64,000 bases of DNA from Arthrobacter sp. PvP023 (GTDB lineage Bacteria > Actinomycetota > Actinomycetes > Actinomycetales > Micrococcaceae), in assembly GCF_017832975.1 (NCBI RefSeq), contig NZ_JAFIBI010000001.1:2170001-2234000 (forward strand), read 5' to 3'. The translations under genes and the position numbers were made by a program. Below are positions 47,038 to 56,267 of this stretch, in pieces (the first letter of the stretch is position 1; each line of letters begins with the position of its first letter). The notes under the pieces were generated by a model that worked only from the letters and a program-made list of their open reading frames with translations, did no database searches and was not told where the DNA came from.

Positions 47038-48819
47038 GTGACGTCCCCATCTGAGAGTTCACCCGCGGGCCCCGCCGTGCACCATACGCCCGCAGTAGCG
47101 GCCGTGGACCTGCTCGAGACCGTCCGCAGGGACCTCGGTGAGGCCCGGCTTCCGCTCGCACTTCCCGGCGCGGACGCCGCCCGCCTGGATATCCGGAATG
47201 CGCTGGCGCAGCTGGACGACTATATGCTTCCGCGCTTCCGCAGCCTGGACGCTCCGCTGCTGGCAGTTGTGGGCGGATCAACCGGAGCCGGCAAGTCCAC
47301 ATTGGTCAACGCCCTGGTGGGTCACCCTGTCACCAGGGCCGGCGCCATCCGGCCGACCACCAGGCAGCCGATCCTGGTCCACAACCCGGCGGACTCCGGC
47401 TGGTTCGAAGACCAGCGCGTGCTGCCGAACCTGAGCCGCATCCGCGGCGCAGTGCTGGAAACGCCTTTGCCCGCCAGCCGGGCCGGTGCTGCACCCGATG
47501 CGGCAGCCATATCCTCCCTGGTGCTCCTGGGACACCCTGCCGTGCCGCAGGGAATCGCCATACTGGATGCTCCCGACGTCGACTCCGTCTCGGATGGCAA
47601 CCGGACGCTTGCGGGCCACTTGCTGGCTGCAGCCGACCTCTGGATATTTGTGACAACAGCCAACCGCTATGCCGACGCCGTGCCCTGGAAGCTGCTCCTC
47701 GACGCTGCGTCAAGGGACATCATGGTGGCGGTGGTGTTGGACCGCGTGCCCCCGGCCGCCGAGGCGGAGGTCAGCGCGGACCTCCGGACCATGCTGCAGC
47801 GGGAGGGCCTGGGTGCAGCCCGGCTGTTCATTATTCCGGAGGTGACCCTGGACGGTCTCGGAATGCTGCCCGACGGCGCCGTGGAACCGTTGGGTCATTG
47901 GTTGCGTGAACTGGCAGCAGATTCTGCCGGAAGGGCTGAGATTGCCCGCCGGACGCTCAATGGCACTGTACGCGCGCTCAGCGGCCGCGTTGCCGCCCTT
48001 GCGCAGGCATCGAGGGAGCAACAGCAGTCGCGGGACGTCCTCGCCAGGGATGTCCGCAACGCCTATCAGGATGCCGGGTCCAGGATTCTGGACGCAACGC
48101 GGGACGGTGCCCTCCTCCGCGGCGAAGTTCTGGCCCGCTGGCAGGACTTTGTTGGTACCGGCGAGTTCTTTCGCGTCCTGGAACAGAACATCGGTCGCAT
48201 GCGGGACCGGATGGGCGCTTTTTTCCGCGGTGAGCCGGCTCCCGCTGTCAAGGTGGAAACAGCCATTGAAACGGGGCTGCAGGCGGTCATCGTGGACGAA
48301 GCCGCCAACGCGGCCGAGGACGCTGACCAGCGCTGGCGCTCGGACCCTGCAGGCCGCCAGCTGCTGGGCGCGGACGACCTGTCCGGCACCAGCGCCGGCT
48401 TCGCGGACGCGGTGGCGGCAGAGATCAGGGCGTGGCAGGGAGCGCTGATGGAGCTGATCCGTACGGAAGGGCAGGGCAAGCGTACCCAGGCCCGGTGGCT
48501 TTCCTTCGGGGTCAACGGACTCGGGGCGGCCCTCATGATCGTGGTTTTTTCCATGACCGCCGGGCTGACGGGACTGGAGATCGGAGTGGCGGGAGGTACC
48601 GCCGTCGTAGGTCAACGGCTCCTGGAGGCCGTCTTCGGCGAGGACGCAGTGAGGCGCCTCGCGCAAACTGCGCGCGAGGACCTGAACTCGAGGTGCCACA
48701 AGCTGCTGCAGGCAGAACAGCAGCGCTTCCTGGACCGCCTGGACGTTAGTACCGGGGTTCCGCCGGAGGTCCTGTCCGATCATGCGCGCGCCCTCCTGCA
48801 ACTGGCCGGAACCGCATGA
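47038..48819 (+). CDS. Dynamin-like GTPase, first of a pair
   Basis: A 593-aa P-loop GTPase. The G1 motif is VVGGSTGAGKSTLVN (about residues 75-89), G2 is the Thr region RPTTRQP, and G3 is DAPDVDSVS (the switch-II Asp). The helical middle is followed by a hydrophobic hairpin near residues 500-545 (LGAALMIVVFSMTAGLTG). The layout is that of bacterial dynamin-like proteins such as DynA/DynB or IniA. It overlaps its partner by 4 nt (ATGA). The GTG at 47038 is preferred over a GTG-containing frame upstream because a -10 lies 6 nt away. Confidence 0.82.
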   Translation: MTSPSESSPAGPAVHHTPAVAAVDLLETVRRDLGEARLPLALPGADAARLDIRNALAQLDDYMLPRFRSLDAPLLAVVGGSTGAGKSTLVNALVGHPVTRAGAIRPTTRQPILVHNPADSGWFEDQRVLPNLSRIRGAVLETPLPASRAGAAPDAAAISSLVLLGHPAVPQGIAILDAPDVDSVSDGNRTLAGHLLAAADLWIFVTTANRYADAVPWKLLLDAASRDIMVAVVLDRVPPAAEAEVSADLRTMLQREGLGAARLFIIPEVTLDGLGMLPDGAVEPLGHWLRELAADSAGRAEIARRTLNGTVRALSGRVAALAQASREQQQSRDVLARDVRNAYQDAGSRILDATRDGALLRGEVLARWQDFVGTGEFFRVLEQNIGRMRDRMGAFFRGEPAPAVKVETAIETGLQAVIVDEAANAAEDADQRWRSDPAGRQLLGADDLSGTSAGFADAVAAEIRAWQGALMELIRTEGQGKRTQARWLSFGVNGLGAALMIVVFSMTAGLTGLEIGVAGGTAVVGQRLLEAVFGEDAVRRLAQTAREDLNSRCHKLLQAEQQRFLDRLDVSTGVPPEVLSDHARALLQLAGTA

Positions 48820-50435
48820 GCCGGCACAGCGGAACCCGGGAAGCCTCCCGGCTCGACGCCCGCCTGCAAGCCCTGAACGATGCGCGGGAGCTCGCCGGCG
48901 GGGTGTTGCCGGACGAGGCGCTGGACGACGTGCTTCAGGTCCTTGAGCGCGCCAGTTCCCGCCGTTCACTGTCCGCGGTGCACACTGTGGTGGGATTCTT
49001 CGGCGCCACGGGCAGCGGGAAATCGTCGCTTTTCAATGCGGTCAGCGGTGCGGAAATAGCAACGGCGGCGGTGCGCCGTCCCACGACGTCCGAACCGCTG
49101 GCCGGTGTCTGGGGACAGGACGGCAGCGAACCGTTGCTGGACTGGCTCGGGGTCACCAAACGCCACCATTCCTCGGCCCTGCCGGGGTTCGCCGATGAAT
49201 CCACGGGCCTGATCCTGTTGGACCTGCCGGATTTCGATTCAACGAAGGCCGCCAACCGGGAGATTGTCCAGCGGATGGTGGGTCTGGTGGACGTCCTGGT
49301 GTGGGTGCTGGACCCGCAGAAATATGCGGACGCCGCGGTGCACAACGACTTCCTTGCGCCCCTGGCGTCGCACGGGGCGGTCACGCTGGTGGTCCTGAAC
49401 CAGGTCGACCGGCTTCCGCCGTCGGACATCGGACCGGTGCTGGAATCCCTTAAAGCCATCCTTGCCCGGGACGGCCTGGGGAAGGTCCAGGTCCTTGGCG
49501 CCTCGGCGCTGGAGGGGACCGGCATCGACAAAGTCCGGGCCGCCATTCGGCACGTGGTGGTGCAACGGCAGGCGTTGTCGCAGCGGCTGGCCGCGGATGT
49601 CTCCAAGGCCACGGCCCGCCTTGCGGCGGCATCCGGAACCGGGGAGGCAGCCGGAGTCAAAGCCGGCACCAGGTCCCGGCTGGCTGACGAGCTTGCGGCG
49701 GCCGCCAACGTCCCGCTCGTTGCTGATGCTGTGGCGACGTCGTACCGGCAGGAAGCCACCAGGCGCACAGGCTGGCCGCTGACCCGCTGGCTGGTCCGTT
49801 TCCGCCCGGACCCGTTGCGGCGGCTGAACCTGCGGCGGGAAGGTGCCGCAGCGGAGGTGAACCGGACATCGCTGCCGCCGGCCGGTGCCCCGGAACGCGC
49901 CAGGACGGACGCTGCCGTGCGGGAATTCGCGGATGCCGCCAGTGCCGGGGCTCCGGGACCGTGGCGCGCGGCCATCCGGGGCGCGGCGCGTGAAGGCCGG
50001 GACCAACTGCCGGACGCGTTGGACCAGGCAATTGCCGGTACTGAGCTGATGGCCGGCAGAAAGTCGTGGTGGTGGGGACTGTTCAACGTTGCCCAATGGC
50101 TGGCCCTCGTGGCGGCCTTGGGCGGCGTGGGCTGGCTCGGGGTCCTGGCCGGGCTAGGGTATCTCCAGCTGCCTGTTCCGGCGGTGCCCAGGGTGGAAGG
50201 TTGGCCGGTTCCGACGCTGATGATCGCCGGGGGAGTGTTACTGGGCGTAGTGCTGGCCCTCGCCGGAAAGGCCATCGCCGGCGCGGCGGCCCGAGTGCGG
50301 GGCGGCGCGGCGGGGAAGAAGCTCAGGGCGGCCGTGGCCGCCGTTGCGGACAGACGCGTGGTTGAACCGGTGGAAGTTGAAGTCAGCAGGCTGAAGTCCT
50401 TCAACGCGGCCCTGAAAGCCGCGGGCCGCGACTAG
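48816..50435 (+). CDS. Dynamin-like GTPase, second of a pair, with two TM helices
   Basis: A 539-aa GTPase of the YfjP/dynamin-like type. G1 is GFFGATGSGKSSLFN (about residues 63-77), G3 is LLDLPDFDSTKA (about 132-143) and G4 is VVLNQVDRLP (about 191-200). A long helical region follows, then two TM helices (about 415-440 and 455-480) that form a membrane hairpin. It is translationally coupled to the preceding GTPase. Adjacent dynamin-like pairs act together in membrane remodelling in Streptomyces (DynA/DynB); that role here is inference. It converges with and overlaps the next gene by 3 nt. Confidence 0.85.
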   Translation: MSRHSGTREASRLDARLQALNDARELAGGVLPDEALDDVLQVLERASSRRSLSAVHTVVGFFGATGSGKSSLFNAVSGAEIATAAVRRPTTSEPLAGVWGQDGSEPLLDWLGVTKRHHSSALPGFADESTGLILLDLPDFDSTKAANREIVQRMVGLVDVLVWVLDPQKYADAAVHNDFLAPLASHGAVTLVVLNQVDRLPPSDIGPVLESLKAILARDGLGKVQVLGASALEGTGIDKVRAAIRHVVVQRQALSQRLAADVSKATARLAAASGTGEAAGVKAGTRSRLADELAAAANVPLVADAVATSYRQEATRRTGWPLTRWLVRFRPDPLRRLNLRREGAAAEVNRTSLPPAGAPERARTDAAVREFADAASAGAPGPWRAAIRGAAREGRDQLPDALDQAIAGTELMAGRKSWWWGLFNVAQWLALVAALGGVGWLGVLAGLGYLQLPVPAVPRVEGWPVPTLMIAGGVLLGVVLALAGKAIAGAAARVRGGAAGKKLRAAVAAVADRRVVEPVEVEVSRLKSFNAALKAAGRD

Positions 50436-50977
50436 CCGTTTCCCAGTGCTTTCGTGGCGTCGCGGACCTTGATCATGGTGCGAAGGTTGCGCGTCGTGGT
50501 GGTCGATTTGTAGCGCGCTTTGGATGAAAGTTTGCTGAAGGGACTGTCCAGGGTGCCTCCGGCGGGTGCAAGCCAGGCCATGGCCTCGGGACCCAGGCGC
50601 TGCTGCTGCGTTCCGTCCAGCCGTGAACCGGCCTCGAACAGCTCGTCCAGCACGTCTGTATCCGAACTGAGGGTGATATAGGTGTGCGTCGTTTTGTCCT
50701 CGGCAGGGTACGGGCATGCCTCGACGAGTGCGGCAACCCTCGCGTCGGTCAGAACCACCACCCATGCGTCATAGCCAAAGGACCCGCGCAGGCAGGCTTC
50801 GACTTCCTTCTTGACTGCGGCGGCGCCGAGAGGGCTGGCCAGGGCAACGTTGCCGCTGGCCAGGAGCGTCTTCACTCCGCCGAAGCCGCGTTCCGCCAGG
50901 GCGCCCCTGAGGTCCGCCATTTTGATGTTGATTCCGCCCACGTTGATGCCGCGGAGGAAGACCGCATAGCTGTTCAT
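50432..50977 (-). CDS. DUF1697 family protein
   Basis: A 181-aa protein of the DUF1697 family. It begins with YAVFLRGINVGGINIKM and contains the block LLASGNVALASP, as the family does. It ends with a Thr-rich strand and NLRTMIKV. Members are widespread, cytosolic and of unknown function. The ATG at 50977 is chosen; a GTG two codons upstream is possible. The gene overlaps the GTPase gene tail-to-tail at 50432-50435. Confidence 0.92.
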   Translation of the reverse strand: MNSYAVFLRGINVGGINIKMADLRGALAERGFGGVKTLLASGNVALASPLGAAAVKKEVEACLRGSFGYDAWVVVLTDARVAALVEACPYPAEDKTTHTYITLSSDTDVLDELFEAGSRLDGTQQQRLGPEAMAWLAPAGGTLDSPFSKLSSKARYKSTTTTRNLRTMIKVRDATKALGNG

Positions 50978-51022
50978 GGGCACAGCCTAATACCCGGAGC
51001 CTGCAGGAGCCGGCCGGCTGCG

Positions 51023-51094
51023 GCGGCTGCGGCGCCACGGGCGGCTGCGGCGCCACGGGCGGCTGCGGCGCCACGGGCGGTTGCGCCGCCACGG
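51023..51094. repeat. 18-bp tandem repeat, four copies
   Basis: Units at 51023-51040, 51041-51058 and 51059-51076 are identical. The fourth (51077-51094) differs at two bases. The unit is GCGGCTGCGGCGCCACGG. It lies in the gap after the ndgR stop, ending 4 bp before it, with no gene of its own. Identical units suggest recent expansion, so copy number may vary between strains. Confidence 0.95.
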
Positions 51095-51098
51095 GGTG

Positions 51099-51818
51099 TC
51101 AGTCGTTGTTCTTGCGGAGCGCCTCGGTCAGCACCCGGGCGGCATTGCAGACAACTTCGGCGTGCAACCGGCCCGGCTGGCGGGTCAGGCGCTCGATCGG
51201 ACCGGAAATGGACACGGCGGCAATCACCCGTCCGGACGGGCCGCGGACAGGCGCCGACACAGAGGCGACCCCCGGCTCGCGTTCGCCGAGGCTCTGGCCC
51301 CAGCCCCGCCGTCGTACTCCTGCCAGGACGGTGGGGGTGAAGCGCGCCGCCTGCAGTCCTTCGAGGAGCCGGTCGTGGTCCTCCCAGGCCAGGAGGACCT
51401 GGGCGGCGGAGCCGGCCTTCATCGAAAGCTGGGTACCCACCGGGATGGTGTCGCGGAGACCGATGGGACGCTCGGCGGACGCAACGCACACCCGCCAGTC
51501 ACCTTGCCGGCGGAAGATCTGGGCGCTTTCGCCGGTGGCGTCGCGCAGCTGCATCAGGACGGGGCCGGCGGAGGCGATCAGCCGGTCCTCGCCTGCGGCG
51601 GAGGCGAGCTCCACCAGGCGGCTTCCCAGCACAAAACGGCCCTGGATGTCGCGGCTGACAAGCCGGTGATGGACCAGTGCCAGGGCAAGCCTGTGTACGG
51701 TCGGGCGCGCCAGTCCGGTGGCAGCCACCAGCTGCGCCAGAGTGGTGGGCCCGGCCTCAAGTGCGTCAAGCACATGGGCCGCTTTATCGATGACACCGAC
51801 GCCACTAGAATTGTCCAT
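51099..51818 (-). CDS. ndgR: IclR-family regulator of leucine genes (NdgR/LtbR-like)
   Basis: A 239-aa IclR regulator with an N-terminal winged helix (about residues 8-65, LAQLVAATGLARPTVHRLAL) and a C-terminal effector domain ending near GRLHAEVVCNAARVL. It is divergent from leuC with only about 110 bp between starts, the standard arrangement of NdgR (Streptomyces) and LtbR (Corynebacterium), which regulate leuCD and other branched-chain genes. The candidate operator at 51834-51848 overlaps an earlier in-frame TTG, so the ATG at 51818 is chosen. The symbol is by analogy of position and family. Confidence 0.88.
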   Translation of the reverse strand: MDNSSGVGVIDKAAHVLDALEAGPTTLAQLVAATGLARPTVHRLALALVHHRLVSRDIQGRFVLGSRLVELASAAGEDRLIASAGPVLMQLRDATGESAQIFRRQGDWRVCVASAERPIGLRDTIPVGTQLSMKAGSAAQVLLAWEDHDRLLEGLQAARFTPTVLAGVRRRGWGQSLGEREPGVASVSAPVRGPSGRVIAAVSISGPIERLTRQPGRLHAEVVCNAARVLTEALRKNND

Positions 51819-51833
51819 GTAATGATATTGCCG

Positions 51834-51848
51834 TCTCAATATCTGAGA
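51834..51848. promoter_or_regulatory. Candidate NdgR/LtbR operator between ndgR and leuC
   Basis: TCTCA-ATATC-TGAGA, a perfect palindrome 16 bp before the regulator start and 82 bp before leuC. It matches the ilvD site in 12 of 15 bases and in geometry. A second palindrome, GCGTA-T-TACGC (51866-51876), lies nearby. Confidence 0.6.
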
Positions 51849-51930
51849 TGCAAATCATTTGGCTGGCGTATTACGCGGGCGTGCTGGTTCAGTGGATGTA
51901 AACAGCCAACAGCAGTGAAGGGAGATGGCC

Positions 51931-53385
51931 ATGGCAAAGACATTGGCCGAGAAAGTCTGGGACGCGCACGTGGTGCGCAAAGGCGACGGCGAAGGTGCCA
52001 ATGCCCAGCCGGACCTTCTCTACATCGACCTCCACCTGGTGCATGAAGTCACCTCGCCGCAGGCCTTTGAAGGACTCCGGCTGGCCGGACGCCCGCTGCG
52101 CCGCCCGGACCTCACCATCGCCACCGAGGACCACAACACCCCCACGCTGGACATCGACAAGCCTATCGCTGATCTGACCAGCCGGACCCAGATCCAGACG
52201 CTGCGCAACAACTGCAAGGAGTTCGGCGTCCGCCTGCACTCCCTGGGCGACGCCGAACAGGGCATCGTCCACGTGGTCGGTCCCCAGCTTGGCCTGACCC
52301 AGCCCGGCATGACCGTGGTCTGCGGCGACTCGCACACGTCCACGCACGGTGCCTTCGGTGCGCTGGCCATGGGCATCGGCACCTCCGAGGTGGAGCACGT
52401 CATGGCCACCCAGACGCTGTCCCTGAAGCCGTTCAAGACCATGGCAGTCAACGTCGAGGGAACCCTGCGCCCCGGAGTGTCGGCAAAGGACATCATCCTG
52501 GCGGTCATCGCGAAGATCGGCACCGGCGGCGGGCAGGGCTACGTCCTCGAATACCGTGGTTCAGCCATCCGTGCACTGTCCATGGAAGCCCGGATGACCA
52601 TCTGCAACATGTCCATCGAAGCCGGCGCCCGAGCGGGCCTCGTTGCCCCGGACCAGACCACGTACGACTACATGTACGGACGGCCGCACGCTCCGCAGGG
52701 TGCGGAGTGGGACGCCGCCGTCGAGTACTGGAACACGCTCCGCTCGGACGACGACGCAACGTTCGACGTCGAGGTGGACCTGGACGCCGACACCCTGGAG
52801 CCCTTCGTCACCTGGGGCACGAACCCCGGCCAGGGCGTTTCGCTGTCTTCCAAGGTGCCTTCGCCGGAGGACTTCGGCGATGAAAACGCCAAGGCCGCGG
52901 CCGAACGGGCACTGCAGTACATGGGGCTGGAAGCCGGCACCCCGATGAAGGAGATCCGGGTGGACACCGTCTTCCTGGGCTCCTGCACCAACTCCCGGAT
53001 GGAAGACCTTCGCGCCGCGGCGGACATCATCCGCGGGCGCACCAAGGACCCGAACATCCGGATGCTCGTTGTCCCGGGCTCGGCACGCGTCCGGCTCGAG
53101 GCGGAAGCCGAAGGCCTGGACAAGGTCTTCAAGGACTTTGGAGCTGAGTGGCGTTTTGCCGGCTGCTCCATGTGCCTGGGCATGAACCCGGACCAGCTGG
53201 AGGTGGGGGAACGCTGTGCCTCCACGTCCAACCGCAACTTTGAAGGACGCCAGGGCAAGGGCGGCCGCACCCACCTCGTCTCACCGGTCGTGGCGGCAGC
53301 CACGGCGGTGCGCGGCACGCTCAGTTCGCCGTCGGACCTGGACCCCGCTCCGGAGTCCGCCGCCGTCAGCAGCAGTGCCGCTTAG
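51931..53385 (+). CDS. leuC: 3-isopropylmalate dehydratase, large subunit
   Basis: Fe-S (aconitase-type) subunit that isomerises 2- to 3-isopropylmalate in leucine synthesis. 484 aa. The three cluster cysteines are in [13 protein letters not shown] (about residue 352) and [12 protein letters not shown] (about 412 and 415). The [15 protein letters not shown] block lies near 130-144. The ATG at 51931 has GAAGGGAG 6 nt upstream; a nearer ATG at 51925 would touch that site and is less likely. leuD follows by 54 nt in the same operon. Confidence 0.97.
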   Translation: MAKTLAEKVWDAHVVRKGDGEGANAQPDLLYIDLHLVHEVTSPQAFEGLRLAGRPLRRPDLTIATEDHNTPTLDIDKPIADLTSRTQIQTLRNNCKEFGVRLHSLGDAEQGIVHVVGPQLGLTQPGMTVVCGDSHTSTHGAFGALAMGIGTSEVEHVMATQTLSLKPFKTMAVNVEGTLRPGVSAKDIILAVIAKIGTGGGQGYVLEYRGSAIRALSMEARMTICNMSIEAGARAGLVAPDQTTYDYMYGRPHAPQGAEWDAAVEYWNTLRSDDDATFDVEVDLDADTLEPFVTWGTNPGQGVSLSSKVPSPEDFGDENAKAAAERALQYMGLEAGTPMKEIRVDTVFLGSCTNSRMEDLRAAADIIRGRTKDPNIRMLVVPGSARVRLEAEAEGLDKVFKDFGAEWRFAGCSMCLGMNPDQLEVGERCASTSNRNFEGRQGKGGRTHLVSPVVAAATAVRGTLSSPSDLDPAPESAAVSSSAA

Positions 53386-53439
53386 ATAACGCCGACTAGC
53401 CCGCGCAGCCCACACCCACCCAGCATCAAAGGATCCGCC

Positions 53440-54042
53440 ATGGAAAAGTTCAGTACCCACACCGGAATCGGCGTACCGCTGCGCCAGAGCAACGTGGACA
53501 CCGACCAGATCATCCCGGCCGTCTACCTGAAGCGCATTACCCGCACGGGCTTTGAGGACGCACTGTTTGCGGCCTGGCGCAAGGACCCTGCCTTCATTCT
53601 GAACCAGGAACCGTTCAACGCCGGCTCCGTGCTGGTGGCCGGACCGGACTTCGGCACCGGGTCCTCCCGCGAGCACGCAGTATGGGCATTGAAGGACTAC
53701 GGGTTCAAGACCGTCCTGTCCTCCAGGTTCGCCGATATCTTTCGCGGCAACTCCGGCAAGCAGGGCCTCCTGGCAGCCGAAGTCGCCCAGGATGACATCG
53801 AGCTTATCTGGAAAGTGCTGGAGAACGCTCCGGGCACCGAGGTGACGGTGGACCTCGTTTCGAAGACTGTGATGTGCGGCAACGTGGTGGCGCCGTTCGA
53901 GATTGATGACTACACGCGCTGGCGGCTCCTGGAGGGCCTGGACGACATTGGGCTGACCCTCCAGCACGAAGAAGACATCACTGCCTACGAAGCCACCAGG
54001 CCCGCCTTCAAGCCGAAGACCCTGCCCGCACGGCTGTCCTGA
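53440..54042 (+). CDS. leuD: 3-isopropylmalate dehydratase, small subunit
   Basis: The swivelling partner of LeuC. The 200-aa length is normal. Features are [18 protein letters not shown] (about residues 13-30) and the loop [17 protein letters not shown] (about 68-84), which carries catalytic residues. AAAGGA precedes the ATG. It is the second gene of leuCD. Confidence 0.97.
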   Translation: MEKFSTHTGIGVPLRQSNVDTDQIIPAVYLKRITRTGFEDALFAAWRKDPAFILNQEPFNAGSVLVAGPDFGTGSSREHAVWALKDYGFKTVLSSRFADIFRGNSGKQGLLAAEVAQDDIELIWKVLENAPGTEVTVDLVSKTVMCGNVVAPFEIDDYTRWRLLEGLDDIGLTLQHEEDITAYEATRPAFKPKTLPARLS

Positions 54043-54184
54043 CCTGGTCCCGGCTGCACCCTTACCGGCCCCGCTGCGCCCTCCGGAAAAACGCGCCGTA
54101 TTTCAGATCGGTAACGCTAGCTCCTATGCTTAGCTGGAGCCTTTGTAAGGATTTGGGGGCGAGTAGTCGTGAGGAAACCGGTAT

Positions 54185-55510
54185 ATGAGTAGTGTTTTGA
54201 CAATCCGCGGAGGCGTCCCGCTAACTGGACGCGTCACCGTTCGCGGGGCCAAGAATCTTGTCCCCAAGGCCATGGTGGCCGCCCTGCTGGGCAACGAGCC
54301 GTCCGTGCTGCGCAACGTCCCTGAAATCAAGGACGTCGAGGTTGTCACCAGCCTGCTCCAGCTTCATGGCGTCACGGTCGAAAAGGACCCCGTTACGGGA
54401 GACCTGACCCTGGATCCGAAGGGCGCCAAGACCGCGTCCAGCACCGCAATCGACGCCCATGCAGGCGACTCCAGGATTCCCATCCTCTTGTGCGGTCCGC
54501 TGATCCACGCCATCGGTGAAGCGTTCATTCCCGACCTTGGCGGCTGCAAGATCGGTGACCGACCCATTGATTACCACCTGAACGTCCTGCGCCAGTTCGG
54601 GGCCGTCGTCGAAAAGCGTCCGGGCGGAATCCACATTTCCGCGCCCAAGGGACTCCAGGGCGCCAAGATCTCGCTGCCCTACCCGTCCGTAGGGGCCACC
54701 GAGCAGGTCCTGCTCAGCGCCACCCGGGCTGAAGGCATCACGGAGCTTTCCGGGGCCGCCACGGAACCGGAGATCATCGACCTCATTGCCGTGCTGCAGA
54801 AGATGGGCGCCATCATCAGCGTCCAGACGGACCGCACCATCCGCATCGAAGGCGTCAGGGACCTTGGCGGCTACAACCACCGGGCACTCTCGGACCGGAA
54901 CGAATCCGCGTCCTGGGCCTCAGCGGCACTCGTGACACGCGGAGATATTTTTGTCGAGGGCGCTTCCCAGCGCGACATGATGACGTTCCTGAACACCTAC
55001 CGCAAGGTGGGCGGCGGGATGGACATCGGCGAGGACGGCATCCGCTTCTACCACCGCGGCGGCAAACTGAACCCGCTTGTCCTTGAAACGGATGTGCACC
55101 CGGGATTCATGACGGACTGGCAGCAACCCCTTGTGGTGGCCCTGACCCAGGCCGAGGGTGTGTCGATCGTCCACGAGACCGTCTACGAGAACCGGTTTGG
55201 CTTCACCGACGCCCTGATCCGGATGGGCGCCAACATCCAGGTGCACCGGGAGTGCCTCGGCAGCGTGCCGTGCCGCTTCGGCCAGCGGAACTTCCTGCAC
55301 TCGGCCGTCATCTCGGGATCCACGCAGCTCAAGGGCACCGACATCGACGTCCCGGACCTCCGGGGCGGCTTCAGCCACCTCATCGCCGCACTGGCTGCCA
55401 CCGGCACGTCCCGGGTGACCGGAATCGACATCATCAACCGCGGCTATGAGCGTTTCACCGAGAAGCTCGCAGGCCTGGGCGCCGATTTCGACATCACCGC
55501 AGCCAAGTAA
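54185..55510 (+). CDS. murA: UDP-N-acetylglucosamine 1-carboxyvinyltransferase
   Basis: Commits UDP-GlcNAc to peptidoglycan synthesis by adding phosphoenolpyruvate. 441 aa. The catalytic lysine is Lys23 (VRGAKNLVPKAM). The active-site loop GGCKIGDRPID carries Cys121, equivalent to the fosfomycin-target Cys115 of E. coli rather than the Asp of M. tuberculosis. GAGGAAA lies 9 nt before the ATG. A small hairpin (about 54120-54141) with a possible TATGCT -10 lies upstream. It heads a run of envelope genes (acyltransferase, gpsA, ddl). Confidence 0.96.
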   Translation: MSSVLTIRGGVPLTGRVTVRGAKNLVPKAMVAALLGNEPSVLRNVPEIKDVEVVTSLLQLHGVTVEKDPVTGDLTLDPKGAKTASSTAIDAHAGDSRIPILLCGPLIHAIGEAFIPDLGGCKIGDRPIDYHLNVLRQFGAVVEKRPGGIHISAPKGLQGAKISLPYPSVGATEQVLLSATRAEGITELSGAATEPEIIDLIAVLQKMGAIISVQTDRTIRIEGVRDLGGYNHRALSDRNESASWASAALVTRGDIFVEGASQRDMMTFLNTYRKVGGGMDIGEDGIRFYHRGGKLNPLVLETDVHPGFMTDWQQPLVVALTQAEGVSIVHETVYENRFGFTDALIRMGANIQVHRECLGSVPCRFGQRNFLHSAVISGSTQLKGTDIDVPDLRGGFSHLIAALAATGTSRVTGIDIINRGYERFTEKLAGLGADFDITAAK

Positions 55511-55520
55511 CGGGGTCCCA

Positions 55521-56267
55521 GTGAAGGAAACGGCCAAGAGCCGCACCACCTTTGTCATCGTCGCCGGGATCGTCAGGCCCGTGATGAACCTGCTCATGAA
55601 CAAGAAGTGGGAAGGGCTGGAAAAGCTTCCGGCGGGCGGCTTCATCGCCGCACCCAACCACTGCACCGAGATCGACCCGCTGGTGATCGGCCACATGCTG
55701 TACAACCAGAAGCGGATGCCGCACTTCCTGGCCAAGGGCGGACTCTTCAAGGTGCCGGTTTTGGGGGCGGTGCTGCGCGCCACCAAGCAAATTCCGGTGG
55801 AACGTTCGACGGCGGGCGCCAACCGTTCGCTGCAGGTCGCCAAGGCAGTGGTGGACGAAGGCGGTGCGATCATCATCTACCCCGAGGGCACGCTGACGCG
55901 TGACCCGGAGCTGTGGCCGATGAAGGGCCACACCGGTGCGGCCCGGATGGCACTGGAGAGCGGCATTCCCGTGGTTCCCATGGCCCACTGGGGAGCACAC
56001 CAGGTCTTTCCGCGCTATGCGAAGCGGTTCCATCTGTTCCCACGGCGGACCTCCCGTGTCATCGTGGGCGACCCCGTGGACCTGAGTGCTTTCGAGGGCC
56101 GTCCGCTGGACAAGGCCACGCTGACGGCCGCCACGGCGGTCATCATGGAGGCCATTACGGGCCTGCTGGCCACCCTGCGGGGGGAACAGCCTCCCGCTGA
56201 GCGGTGGGATCCTGCCGCCCACAACCAGACCAAGCATGGACGCAACATCGAGGGGAGCGGCACATGA
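55521..56267 (+). CDS. 1-acyl-sn-glycerol-3-phosphate acyltransferase-like (PlsC family)
   Basis: Predicted to acylate lysophosphatidic acid, making phosphatidic acid for membrane lipids. 248 aa. The H-x4-D catalytic motif is NHCTEID (about residues 48-54) and the later motif is YPEGTLTRDP (about 118-127). One hydrophobic segment lies near the N-terminus. The GTG start is 10 nt past murA. The stop overlaps gpsA by 4 nt, which fits a phospholipid pathway pair. Confidence 0.92.
   Translation: MKETAKSRTTFVIVAGIVRPVMNLLMNKKWEGLEKLPAGGFIAAPNHCTEIDPLVIGHMLYNQKRMPHFLAKGGLFKVPVLGAVLRATKQIPVERSTAGANRSLQVAKAVVDEGGAIIIYPEGTLTRDPELWPMKGHTGAARMALESGIPVVPMAHWGAHQVFPRYAKRFHLFPRRTSRVIVGDPVDLSAFEGRPLDKATLTAATAVIMEAITGLLATLRGEQPPAERWDPAAHNQTKHGRNIEGSGT

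Noticed and set aside
51023-51094. Possible CRISPR array
   Set aside because: The 18-bp units abut with no spacers and no cas gene is nearby; it is a simple tandem repeat.
50974-51489. Minus-strand frame reading the 18-bp repeat as Gln/Pro/Ala-rich protein
   Set aside because: It overlaps ndgR in another frame and its repeats follow only from the DNA repeat; no start signal is seen.
54185-55510. MurA with an Asp in place of the active-site Cys (natural fosfomycin resistance, as in mycobacteria)
   Set aside because: The loop reads GGCKIGDRP with Cys121 present, so the resistant variant is not found here.
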